This document shows positions 9,179 through 16,441 of a stretch of 29,825 nt of DNA, one piece after another. The stretch spans positions 1-29,825 of the forward strand of contig NZ_JANJXQ010000043.1 in the NCBI RefSeq assembly GCF_024708915.1, read 5' to 3'. Source of the stretch: Thiobacillus sp. (GTDB lineage: Bacteria; Pseudomonadota; Gammaproteobacteria; Burkholderiales; Thiobacillaceae). Under the pieces are notes generated by a model. The model had not been told where the DNA came from. It searched no databases and was given only the letters and a program-made list of their open reading frames with translations. Position numbers and translations under genes: made by a program. Numbering within the stretch: position 1 is the first letter of the stretch; each line of letters begins with the position of its first letter.

Positions 9179-9658
9179 ATGGAAATGACGATGCAATTGT
9201 CCCGTACGCTCAAGGGACAGGAGGAAATCTTCAACCTGGGCCATACGCTACGGCCCCGGCACCGGCAAATTCTGTTCAGCGTGGGGAATGGTATTTCTTT
9301 TGGCGAGTTGCGCAGCAAGCTGCCCAATTGTGCCGAACTGGAAACCATGGTGAATGAGCTGCTGCAGAATGGCTTCATCCAGTCCTTGCGCAACAGGGCG
9401 GCAGGCCATGCCGCAGCCGCCGTCAGCACACCGGCGCCAGGCCCCGTAAACCTGATGGAAGTGCAAACCTACGTACTGGAATTCATGGCTGGACTGGTGG
9501 GGACCCAATCCCCGGCTTACAAGCAGATGTGCGCAGTGCAGGATGTGGCCGGATTCAATGCCGTTTTACCCGTGTGCCGCAAGGTGATTGCCGCCGTGGC
9601 CTCGCCGCACCAGGCGGCGGAAATGGAAGCCGGCGTGGCGCAGCGCATGGGCGGCTGA
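9179..9658 (+). CDS. Hypothetical protein, possible winged-helix N-terminus
   Basis: I cannot name this 159-residue cytosolic protein. The first 70 residues (LRPRHRQILFSVGNGISFGELRSKLPNCAELETMVNELLQNGFI in overall pattern) read like a small winged-helix or helix-turn-helix module: a helix, a GxSFGEL turn and a recognition-like helix. A linker rich in Ala and Pro (about 75-95) leads to a helical C-terminal domain with two Cys. It stands alone, convergent with the efflux operon and behind a candidate sigma-54 promoter. The DNA-binding reading is inference. Confidence 0.65.
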   Translation: MEMTMQLSRTLKGQEEIFNLGHTLRPRHRQILFSVGNGISFGELRSKLPNCAELETMVNELLQNGFIQSLRNRAAGHAAAAVSTPAPGPVNLMEVQTYVLEFMAGLVGTQSPAYKQMCAVQDVAGFNAVLPVCRKVIAAVASPHQAAEMEAGVAQRMGG

Positions 9659-9662
9659 ACGT

Positions 9663-9678
9663 CGGACGCGGGCGTCCG
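9663..9678. terminator. Hairpin between convergent genes
   Basis: A seven-base stem, CGGACGC and GCGTCCG, lies in the 31-base gap between two convergent genes. It has no T-run on either side, so any termination would be weak and bidirectional. Confidence 0.35.
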
Positions 9679-9689
9679 GCGCAGGGAAA

Positions 9690-10211
9690 TTACGGATGCC
9701 CCGAGTCCAGGACGACCAGAGGCTTCGGTTGGCAGTCTGCCGCCACCACGGTGCCGGGGGCACCGGGCACCGCGCTGACCACTCCCGCAAACGGCGCCTT
9801 GAGTTCCGCATCGCTCAGGTTCTTTTGCGCTATCGTGCGGCGCGCCTGGGCGACAGATACGGCCGCCTGCGCACGCACGTGCCGCAGCGTCGCCGCGTCG
9901 AGCTCGGTGGTCGACGACACGGTGCGGCTGTATAACTCCTCCGCCCGTTCGAGTTCGCGTTTGGCATCCGCTTCGTCGGCCTGCGCGCGCGCATGCTCCG
10001 CTGCCGCTTCATCAAAACGCGCCTGCAAGACAGTCCTGTCCAGCCGCAGCAGCACCGCCCCTTTCTTGACGCGCTGGCCGGGCTTGACCAGCACCTCGTC
10101 CACCACCCCGGACACCCGGGTAGTGAGTTCGACCCTGTCTGCCGCCCATAGCGGGCTGGCTGCCGCCAGCCACCAGCCGGCCAAGGCTCCGGCCACGACG
10201 CTCTGCTTCAT
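9690..10211 (-). CDS. Very short HlyD/RND-type periplasmic adaptor
   Basis: This is a predicted periplasmic membrane-fusion protein for an exporter. It has a signal peptide (to about AAD, residue 25), a first biotinyl/lipoyl half (TTRVSGVVDEVLVKPGQRVKKG), a long alpha-hairpin (about 60-130) and the second lipoyl half (LSDAELKAPFAGVVS). It ends after 173 residues, whereas typical adaptors have 330-400 with a beta-barrel and a membrane-proximal domain. It is either a minimal adaptor or a truncated one. Its ATG overlaps the TolC-like gene stop (ATGA). No inner-membrane pump gene is adjacent. Confidence 0.8.
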   Translation of the reverse strand: MKQSVVAGALAGWWLAAASPLWAADRVELTTRVSGVVDEVLVKPGQRVKKGAVLLRLDRTVLQARFDEAAAEHARAQADEADAKRELERAEELYSRTVSSTTELDAATLRHVRAQAAVSVAQARRTIAQKNLSDAELKAPFAGVVSAVPGAPGTVVAADCQPKPLVVLDSGHP

Positions 10212-11476
10212 TTTTGTGCTCCCTCAACAGGCGGCAGACTGCCGCCGGACAATGCCTCCAGTCGCGCCAGCGCCAGCGCCAGGCGGTATTCCACCTGCTT
10301 GCGGCGCAACTGCGCCATTTGCGTTTCAGCCATGCTGGGGCCCAGATTGGTTTTCAGTTCGAGTTCGTATTCCGCACGCGAACGCTCCAGCGCCCAGTCG
10401 CGGTATTCGATCTGCTTGTCGGCAGCGGGACGGCCGCTATCGCGCAGCCATTCGATTTCCTGCAGGGTGGCAAGCAGGGTGTCCGCCAGGTCGAGTTTGA
10501 GCTTTTCCAGTTCGGCGACGCTGCGTTCCTTCTGCGCCAGCTCGCGCGCCACCCGGGAATCCACGCGCGCCCCCTGATACAGCGGAATGTTGAATACCAG
10601 TCCGGCGCTCAGCTCGTCGCGCGTGGTCGATTCGCGGCTGTAGCCGCCGCCGACCACTTCGGCGTCGAGCATCGGATTGCGCTCGGCGCGAACCGCCGCA
10701 AGCCGCGCATCCGCCGCCGCCGCCTGCGCCTGCAGCGCCAGCACGCGCGGATTCTTCTGCATCACCCAGGGCAGCAGGGATTCGTATTGGGGCAGCGGCC
10801 GGGCGTTGTCCGCCAAGGCCGGATCGGCCAGTTCGGTGGGCAGTTTTCCGGGGCGGTTGAGCGCGTGGGCGAGTCTCTGCCGCGTGCTGCGCATGCGCTG
10901 CTGGTTGGCGTTGCGGCGCTCGCGGAGATCCTGGTATTCGGCCTCCAGCCGCAGCAGGTCGGGCTGGCTGATCTGGCCTACTTCGAAGCGGTCCCGCGCG
11001 TTGTCCCACGACACATAGGCCACGGCGACGAATTCGCTGTCAGCGGCGGACAGCATGTCGGCCAGCAGCACATCGAAGTAGCGCGCCATGATGTCGATGC
11101 GGCGCAGGCTCTCGACATTGAGCAGTTCAGCCTGGCGCGCCGCGACATCCTGATCCGCCGCCGCAATGGCCTGGCTGCTGCGGCCGAAATCGAACAGCGG
11201 CTTGCGTGCGACGACACGGCCGACGTTGTCCGGCTTCCAGTCGCCGTCCGGGCGCCGTCCGGTGCGAAGGCTGCCATCGAGAAACAGGCTGAAGTCCTGG
11301 CGGCTCGCCGCCTGCTCGCGATCCGCGCGCGACAGTGCCAATGCGCTTTCGGCTATCCTGCGGTCGGGGTGAGGCGCTGCGACGCTCGCCAGCGCCTCGT
11401 CCAGCGTCAGCCGCTCGGCCGACGCGGCGGTGGACAGCGCGCATGCCAGCAGAACGGCCCACGCCCTCCGCTTCAT
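10208..11476 (-). CDS. TolC-family outer membrane channel protein
   Basis: This is a predicted trimeric outer-membrane efflux or secretion duct. The signal peptide MKRRAWAVLLACALSTAASA is followed by RLTLDEALA, the usual start of a mature TolC-family protein. Two repeated helical halves are visible: around 100-200 with FEVGQISQPDLLRLEAEYQDL, and around 300-410 with YELELKTNLGPSMAETQ. Its 422 residues are normal for the family. It overlaps the thioredoxin-fold gene upstream and the adaptor downstream by four bases each, so all three are translationally coupled. The exported substrate is unknown. Confidence 0.88.
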   Translation of the reverse strand: MKRRAWAVLLACALSTAASAERLTLDEALASVAAPHPDRRIAESALALSRADREQAASRQDFSLFLDGSLRTGRRPDGDWKPDNVGRVVARKPLFDFGRSSQAIAAADQDVAARQAELLNVESLRRIDIMARYFDVLLADMLSAADSEFVAVAYVSWDNARDRFEVGQISQPDLLRLEAEYQDLRERRNANQQRMRSTRQRLAHALNRPGKLPTELADPALADNARPLPQYESLLPWVMQKNPRVLALQAQAAAADARLAAVRAERNPMLDAEVVGGGYSRESTTRDELSAGLVFNIPLYQGARVDSRVARELAQKERSVAELEKLKLDLADTLLATLQEIEWLRDSGRPAADKQIEYRDWALERSRAEYELELKTNLGPSMAETQMAQLRRKQVEYRLALALARLEALSGGSLPPVEGAQK

Positions 11477-11979
11477 TTGCCTTGCTTGTATTTGGTGAAG
11501 GGCTGGGTGGCGTACGCGCCCTCGGCCACGTATTTTCCGAGCAGCAGGAATTCAGCCTTGTCCTTGGTGGGGCCGGTGTGGCGCGTTATCAGTTTGCCGT
11601 CGAGGTCGAAGAACAGCAGTGTCGGCGTCGCGCGCACGCGGTGGCTGAAGGCAAAAGCCTTTTCGGTGGTGTGCTTGCCCTGGAAATCGGACATCTCGGT
11701 GTCGCCGTTGACGTCCATCGGGTACAGCAGGAATTGCGCACGGTAGGCATCCTGAACCTCGGCCTGGTTGAGGATGGTGGCTCTCATGCGCTCGCAGAAC
11801 GGACATTCATCCATCTCGAAAAACATGAAAATGCCTTTTTTTCCTTGCTGTTTGGCGGCATCGAGTTCGGCCTGAAAGTCGCCGAATTTGGGCTGGAAGA
11901 AATGGTTGGTCGGATCGCGCGTTTCCGCCCAGGTGGGCGCAGCGAACAGCAGCAAGAACGCGATAAGCAGTTGGCGCAT
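11473..11979 (-). CDS. Exported thioredoxin-fold protein with CPFC motif
   Basis: A signal peptide (to about WAET, residue 20) sends this 168-residue protein to the periplasm. The redox motif is CPFC at Cys59-Cys62 within FMFFEMDECPFCERM, and the cis-Pro loop is RATPTLLFF. This resembles SoxW-like and DsbD-gamma-like thioredoxins, which reduce or oxidise periplasmic disulfides. GGAG lies five bases before the ATG. The gene sits 29 bases after the TlpA-like gene and overlaps tolC-like, so redox chemistry and export appear linked here. SoxW is a possible identity, but no sox genes are visible. Confidence 0.85.
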   Translation of the reverse strand: MRQLLIAFLLLFAAPTWAETRDPTNHFFQPKFGDFQAELDAAKQQGKKGIFMFFEMDECPFCERMRATILNQAEVQDAYRAQFLLYPMDVNGDTEMSDFQGKHTTEKAFAFSHRVRATPTLLFFDLDGKLITRHTGPTKDKAEFLLLGKYVAEGAYATQPFTKYKQGK

Positions 11980-12008
11980 GGTGTCTCCTTTGGTATTGCG
12001 GACTGAGC

Positions 12009-12503
12009 TTACTTATTGGAACTGGCTATTTTGCCAGCGATGTAGTTTTCCACCGCGGCGCGGGTGATCACCCCCACTTGCTGGGCGACCATCTTACCGT
12101 CCGGGTTGTACAGATAGGTTGTCGGCAAGCCCCGCACCGGCCCGATCTGGTTCACGATCTGCGCGTTGCCCAGCACGATAGGGTAATTGACCAGCAGGCC
12201 GTCGGCAAAATCGGTCACCTGCTTGGCATTGCGGTAATCGAGCGCCACGCCGATGACGACGAGGTTGTTTTTCTTGTTCTCGTGCAGCGCAATCAGATCG
12301 GGAATTTCCTCCAGACAGGGCGGACACCAGGTCGCCCAGTAATTCACCAGCACCCATTTGCCCTTGTAGCCCGACAGCGTATGCGACTTGCCATCGGTGT
12401 CGGTCACTTTGAAATCCGCCGCCTGCGCCCACGACGCCATCAGTGCCAGCACCAACCCCGCCAGCCACATCGGATAAAATCGAACGCTTTGTAACGTCTG
12501 CAT
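12009..12503 (-). CDS. TlpA-family thiol:disulfide reductase (thioredoxin-like)
   Basis: This 164-residue exported redox protein has an N-terminal hydrophobic signal (MWLAGLVLALMASWAQA), the active site CPPC at Cys60-Cys63 in NYWATWCPPCLEE, and the cis-Pro loop GLPTTYLYNPDG. Members act in cytochrome c maturation or in periplasmic disulfide reduction. I chose the ATG at 12503 because it gives the signal peptide; the frame stays open upstream, but that part is the reverse of the neighbouring lyase gene. A GGTGGA precedes the start. It is the first gene of the TlpA/Trx/TolC/adaptor operon. Confidence 0.88.
   Translation of the reverse strand: MQTLQSVRFYPMWLAGLVLALMASWAQAADFKVTDTDGKSHTLSGYKGKWVLVNYWATWCPPCLEEIPDLIALHENKKNNLVVIGVALDYRNAKQVTDFADGLLVNYPIVLGNAQIVNQIGPVRGLPTTYLYNPDGKMVAQQVGVITRAAVENYIAGKIASSNK
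12475..12480 (+). promoter_or_regulatory. Candidate -10 box for the aspartase-like gene
   Basis: TAAAAT lies 36 bases before the ATG at 12517, inside the 5' coding part of the divergent TlpA-like gene. No good -35 is seen. Confidence 0.3.
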
Positions 12504-12516
12504 TGGTTTTTCCACC

Positions 12517-13917
12517 ATGAATGAATTCCGCATCGAGACAGACTCGCTCGGCGAAGTCCAGGTTCCCCAGGATGCCTGGTATGGCGCACAAACCGCACGT
12601 GCCGTGGCCAATTTTCCCATTTCAGGCCGCCTACCGGATAGGGATTTTGTACTAGCGCACGTGCGGATCAAGCTTGCCGCTGCGCGCGCCAACTGCCAGC
12701 CCGGCTGGCTCAGCGAGGAAAAGCGCGACGCCATCGCCGCTGCCTGCGACAAGATCCTCGGCGGCGAGCATCTCGACCAGTTCGTGGTCGACCGCTTCCA
12801 GGCCGGCGCCGGCACCAGCCACAACATGAACAGCAACGAGGTCATCGCCAACCTCGCCAACGTGGCGCTCGGCGGGGAAAAAGGCGCGTACAAGCCAGTC
12901 AACCCCAACGACGACGTCAACATGGGGCAGTCGACCAACGATACCATCCCCACCGCGATCCGCCTTGCGGTGCTGGCCAAGCTGCCGCGCCTGGCCGCTG
13001 CGGTGCATGCGATGGTGGCAGAATTCTCGCGCCTCGCCGAGCGCGAAAAGGACACGGTGAAATCCGGCCGTACCCATTTGCAGGACGCGGTGCCGACCAC
13101 GCTGGGACAGGAATTCGCCGGCTACGCGTGGACGCTGACCCGTTGCGCCGCCGCGCTCGAAGCGGTGCGCCCGGCGCTCGCCGAAATCGGCCTGGGCGGC
13201 TCCGCCGCCGGCACCGGGCTCAACACCTCGCCCGACTATCCGGCGCGCGCCGCCGCCGAACTCGCCAAGCTCACCGGCGAGCCGATCAAGGTCGGCCAGC
13301 TGGTCGCGCAGATGCAGTCGATGCACGACCTCGCACGGCTCTCCGGCGAAATCCGCAACCTCGCGCTGGAACTCACCCGCATCTCCAACGACCTGCGCCT
13401 GCTCGCTTCCGGCCCGCGCACCGGCCTCGGTGAAATCCAGCTGCCGCCGGTGCAGCCGGGCTCCAGCATCATGCCGGGCAAGGTCAACCCGGTGATGTTC
13501 GAGATGCTGAACCAGGTCTGCTTCCAGGTGCTGGGGCAGGACGCCGCGGTGAGCTACATGGTGCAGGCCGGACAGATGGAACTCAACGTGATGATGCCAG
13601 CGCTCGGCAGCGCGCTGTTCGACGCCATGGACTGGCTCACCAACGCGATGAATGCCGCCACCGAGAAGAACCTCAAGGGGATAGTTGTAAACAGGGAGCG
13701 CTGCGCCTTCTTCATCCACCAGAGCGTCGCGCTGGCCACCCTGCTGAATACCCGGATCGGCTACAACCAGGCCGCCGAAGTCGCCAAGGAATCGGAAAAA
13801 TCCGGTCGCCCGGTGCGCGACATCGTCGCCGAGCGCGGCCTGATGAGCGCGGCCGACTTCGACGCGCTGGTGCTCGCCGCCGCGCATGGCGTGGGCAGCG
13901 GCGGCGGCGCGGGCTGA
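12517..13917 (+). CDS. Aspartase/fumarase superfamily lyase, aspartate ammonia-lyase-like
   Basis: The 466-residue cytosolic homotetrameric lyase interconverts fumarate with either aspartate plus ammonia or malate. The superfamily signature GSSIMPGKVNP is present. Several segments favour aspartase: GAGTSHNMNSNEV (fumarases have GSGTQ), GQSTND (fumarases SSND), GRTHLQDAVP and ISNDLRLLASGPR. Others, such as PNDDVNM, occur in both. It is not similar enough to E. coli AspA or FumC to settle the substrate by eye. It begins 13 bases from the divergent TlpA-like start and lacks a visible Shine-Dalgarno. rbgA follows 38 bases downstream. Confidence 0.85.
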   Translation: MNEFRIETDSLGEVQVPQDAWYGAQTARAVANFPISGRLPDRDFVLAHVRIKLAAARANCQPGWLSEEKRDAIAAACDKILGGEHLDQFVVDRFQAGAGTSHNMNSNEVIANLANVALGGEKGAYKPVNPNDDVNMGQSTNDTIPTAIRLAVLAKLPRLAAAVHAMVAEFSRLAEREKDTVKSGRTHLQDAVPTTLGQEFAGYAWTLTRCAAALEAVRPALAEIGLGGSAAGTGLNTSPDYPARAAAELAKLTGEPIKVGQLVAQMQSMHDLARLSGEIRNLALELTRISNDLRLLASGPRTGLGEIQLPPVQPGSSIMPGKVNPVMFEMLNQVCFQVLGQDAAVSYMVQAGQMELNVMMPALGSALFDAMDWLTNAMNAATEKNLKGIVVNRERCAFFIHQSVALATLLNTRIGYNQAAEVAKESEKSGRPVRDIVAERGLMSAADFDALVLAAAHGVGSGGGAG

Positions 13918-13955
13918 TGCCATAATCACGCCCCTTTAGCGGAAACCTCTCCCCC

Positions 13956-14852
13956 ATGACGATCCAGTGGTTCCCCGGTCACATGACCACCGCGCGCAAG
14001 AAAGCCGCGGAGACGATGGCGCAGATCGACGTGGTGGTCGAGGTGCTCGACGCGCGCCTGCCGGAAGCCGGCAGCAACCCGATGATCCACGAGCTGCGCG
14101 CGCATCGCCAGCGGCCCTGCCTCAAGCTGCTGAACAAGACGGACCTCGCCGATCCCGAGGCAACGCGCGCCTGGCTCGACTACTTCAACCAGCAACCGGG
14201 CGTGCTGGCGGTGGCGATTTGCGCCAAGAAACCGGGCGACGTGGCGAAGCTGGCGGGCCTGGCGCAGAAGCTCGCGCCGCACCGCGACGACGCCTTCAAG
14301 CCGCTGCGGCTGATGATCATGGGCATCCCCAACGTCGGCAAGTCGACGCTGATGAACACCTGGGTCAAACGCCGCGTCGCGGCGGTCGGCGACGAGCCTG
14401 CGGTGACCAAGTCGCAGCAGCGCATCAACCTGTCGCCGCGGCTGATCCTGGTCGACACGCCGGGAATGACCTGGCCGAAAATCGAGCACGATTCCGACGG
14501 CTTCATGCTGGCGGCCAGCCACGCCATCGGCCGCAACGCGGTGATCGACGAGGAGGTGGCGGTGTTTCTGGCTGGTATCCTGCTCGAACGCTATCCCCGC
14601 CTCTTGAAAGCGCGCTACGGCTTTGCGCTGGAAGGCCTGGATGCCACCGGCGTGCTGGAAGCGGTGGCGAAGAAACGCGGCTGCATCCTCAAGGGGCGCG
14701 GCGGCGAACTCGACCTGGAAAAGGCCGCGATGATCCTGCTCACCGACTACCGCAGCGGCACCCTCGGCCGCATCAGCCTGGAAACGCCGGCGACGCGGCA
14801 GGCCATGCTGGCTGCCGCGCGCAGCAAACCCGAACCCGGTAATCCCGCGTGA
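13956..14852 (+). CDS. rbgA: Ribosome biogenesis GTPase YlqF/RbgA
   Basis: This circularly permuted GTPase assists late assembly of the large ribosomal subunit. The permuted motif order is clear: G4 NKTD at 60-63, then G1 GIPNVGKS at 123-130, the G2 Thr near 151 and G3 DTPG at 167-170. The N-terminus IQWFPGHMTTARK is the family hallmark. At 298 residues it is of normal length with the C-terminal RNA-binding-like domain. Its stop overlaps the GTG start of trhP (GTGA), linking it to a tRNA modification gene. Confidence 0.93.
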   Translation: MTIQWFPGHMTTARKKAAETMAQIDVVVEVLDARLPEAGSNPMIHELRAHRQRPCLKLLNKTDLADPEATRAWLDYFNQQPGVLAVAICAKKPGDVAKLAGLAQKLAPHRDDAFKPLRLMIMGIPNVGKSTLMNTWVKRRVAAVGDEPAVTKSQQRINLSPRLILVDTPGMTWPKIEHDSDGFMLAASHAIGRNAVIDEEVAVFLAGILLERYPRLLKARYGFALEGLDATGVLEAVAKKRGCILKGRGGELDLEKAAMILLTDYRSGTLGRISLETPATRQAMLAAARSKPEPGNPA

Positions 14853-16138
14853 AACACGCCGGGATGCATCGACCCGAACTGCTGGCGCCCGCCGGTTCGC
14901 AAGCCATGCTGGAAACGGCGCTCGCCTTCGGCGCCGATGCGGTGTACGCCGGCCAGCCGCGCTACAGCCTGCGCGTCCGCAACAACAGTTTCCGCGACGA
15001 GGCGGCGCTGGGCACCGGCATCGAATACGCGCACAGCCGGGGCAAGCTGTTCTACGTCGTCAGCAACATCTTTCCGCACAATTCCAAGATCAAGACCTAC
15101 CTGGCGGATATCGCACCGGTCATCGCCCTCAAGCCGGACGCGCTGATCATGGCCGACCCCGGCCTGATCGACATGATTCGCGAAACCTGGCCCGAGATGC
15201 CCGTCCATCTCTCCGTCCAGGCCAACACCGTCAACTACGCCGCGGTGCGGTTCTGGAAAAAACTCGGCATCCGCCGCGTCATCCTGTCGCGCGAACTCTC
15301 GCTCGACCAGGTCGCCGAGATTCGCCAGGAATGCCCGGACATGGAACTGGAAGTCTTCGTGCATGGTGCGCTGTGCATCGCCTATTCCGGCCGCTGCCTG
15401 CTGTCGGGCTACTTCAACCACCGCGACCCCAACCAGGGCGCCTGCACCAATTCGTGCCGCTGGGAATATGACGTCCTGCCCGGCAAGGCCGCGCCGGACG
15501 GCGACGTGTACCTGCTGGAAGAAAAGGAACGCGCGGGCAGCCACATGCCCATCGAGGAAGACGAGCACGGCACCTACATCCTCAACTCGAAAGACCTGCG
15601 CGCCATCGAGCACGTCCAGCGGCTGACCGAAATCGGCGTCGACTCGCTCAAGATCGAAGGCCGCACCAAGTCGCCCTACTATGTCGCGCGCACCTGCCAG
15701 ACCTATCGCCAGGCCATCGACGATGCCGTCGCCGGCCGCCCGCTCGATCCGACCCTGCTGCGCGAGCTCGATGGCCTGGCCAACCGCGGCTACACCGGCG
15801 GTTTCTACGAACGCCACCCGGACCGCGAATACCAGAGCTACCTGCGCGGCCATTCCGAATCGGACCGCAGCCTGTACGTCGGCGATGTCATGGGATATGA
15901 CGCGGAAGGCCGGGCCGAGATCGACGTGAAGAACCGGTTCGCGGTCGGCGACCGCATCGAACTGATCCACCCCCGGGGCAACCTGGAACTGACGATCGCC
16001 GCCATGCACGGCAAGGACAACACCCCGGTCGACGTTGCGCCGGGTAGCGGCCATCGTGTAAGCATTCCCCTGCCAGCGGGCTATGAAGGCGCCTTCGTTG
16101 CGCGTTTTGTTGCGGAGCGCGACCCAGCACACCCTTGA
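14849..16138 (+). CDS. trhP: U32-family protein TrhP (YegQ), tRNA hydroxylation
   Basis: In E. coli this U32 family member takes part in prephenate-dependent hydroxylation of U34 (ho5U) in tRNAs. The 429-residue protein shows PELLAPAGSQAMLE, YAGQPRYSLRVRNN, the U32 signature EVFVHGALCIAYSGRCLLSGY (split here by position about 168-188), four-Cys region ACTNSCRWEY and LRAIEHVQRL. The GTG at 14849 overlaps the rbgA stop; an ATG at 14864 giving MHRPELLAPAG is an alternative that matches the usual N-terminus. It is the last gene before the restriction island. Confidence 0.92.
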   Translation: MKHAGMHRPELLAPAGSQAMLETALAFGADAVYAGQPRYSLRVRNNSFRDEAALGTGIEYAHSRGKLFYVVSNIFPHNSKIKTYLADIAPVIALKPDALIMADPGLIDMIRETWPEMPVHLSVQANTVNYAAVRFWKKLGIRRVILSRELSLDQVAEIRQECPDMELEVFVHGALCIAYSGRCLLSGYFNHRDPNQGACTNSCRWEYDVLPGKAAPDGDVYLLEEKERAGSHMPIEEDEHGTYILNSKDLRAIEHVQRLTEIGVDSLKIEGRTKSPYYVARTCQTYRQAIDDAVAGRPLDPTLLRELDGLANRGYTGGFYERHPDREYQSYLRGHSESDRSLYVGDVMGYDAEGRAEIDVKNRFAVGDRIELIHPRGNLELTIAAMHGKDNTPVDVAPGSGHRVSIPLPAGYEGAFVARFVAERDPAHP

Positions 16139-16309
16139 GTCGAGGGGCTTGAGTATCGCGATCCTGCACGGGAATGGCCCCTGCTTATGGTGAGCGTCCG
16201 CTTGCCTGATCGACGAGTGCGAACTATCGACCCTGAAGAGACTGTCAGGCTTTATCCCGTGAACGCCTGCTCCTCGGCCGAAGCTGCCGTTGCTCCGAGG
16301 TATAGAATC

Positions 16310-16329
16310 GGGCTGTAATCAGCCCTTTT
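16310..16329 (+). terminator. Intrinsic terminator-like hairpin
   Basis: GGGCTG, loop TAAT, CAGCCC, followed at once by TTTT. The stem is short but perfect. It would insulate hsdM from rbgA-trhP read-through, or act as an attenuator. Confidence 0.5.
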
Positions 16330-16390
16330 CCTGCCACTCAGACCGCAGCGTGTCTACTAAAACCAGGGCGGTTCACGATTCGAATAACAT

Positions 16391-16417
16391 CCACCTACGG
16401 TGGGCAGACAATATAAA
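16391..16417 (+). promoter_or_regulatory. hsdM promoter region: palindrome plus TATAAA
   Basis: CCACC-TAC-GGTGG (16391-16403) is an inverted repeat where a -35 should be, followed by TATAAA (16412-16417) 24 bases before the hsdM ATG. No sigma-70 -35 is seen, so the repeat could be a regulator site. A wider pair, GGTTCA (16370-16375) and TGAACC (16424-16429), flanks it. Confidence 0.35.
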
Positions 16418-16441
16418 ACGTATTGAACCAGGAACACCCCC

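Larger units (their letters stand above)
16139..16441. other. 303-base gap before hsdM, left edge of the restriction island
   Basis: No gene is supported here. It holds an AGGGGC/GCCCCT pair (16143-16182), a CCTCGG/CCGAGG pair (16272-16300), an intrinsic-terminator-like hairpin at 16310 and the likely hsdM promoter. Base composition becomes more AT-rich after about 16330, which is a reasonable estimate for the island boundary. No integrase, tRNA or direct-repeat attachment site was found. Confidence 0.5.

Noticed and set aside
12504..13100. N-terminal extension of the TlpA-like gene
   Set aside because: It lies inside the lyase gene on the other strand, and the signal peptide starts at 12503.
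14747..16132. 461-codon minus-strand frame opposite trhP
   Set aside because: trhP on the plus strand has strong family motifs across the same region.
16361..16432. Direct repeat AACCAGG (16361-16367 and 16426-16432) as an attachment site
   Set aside because: Seven bases and both copies are on the same side of the island, so it cannot be a pair of island ends.
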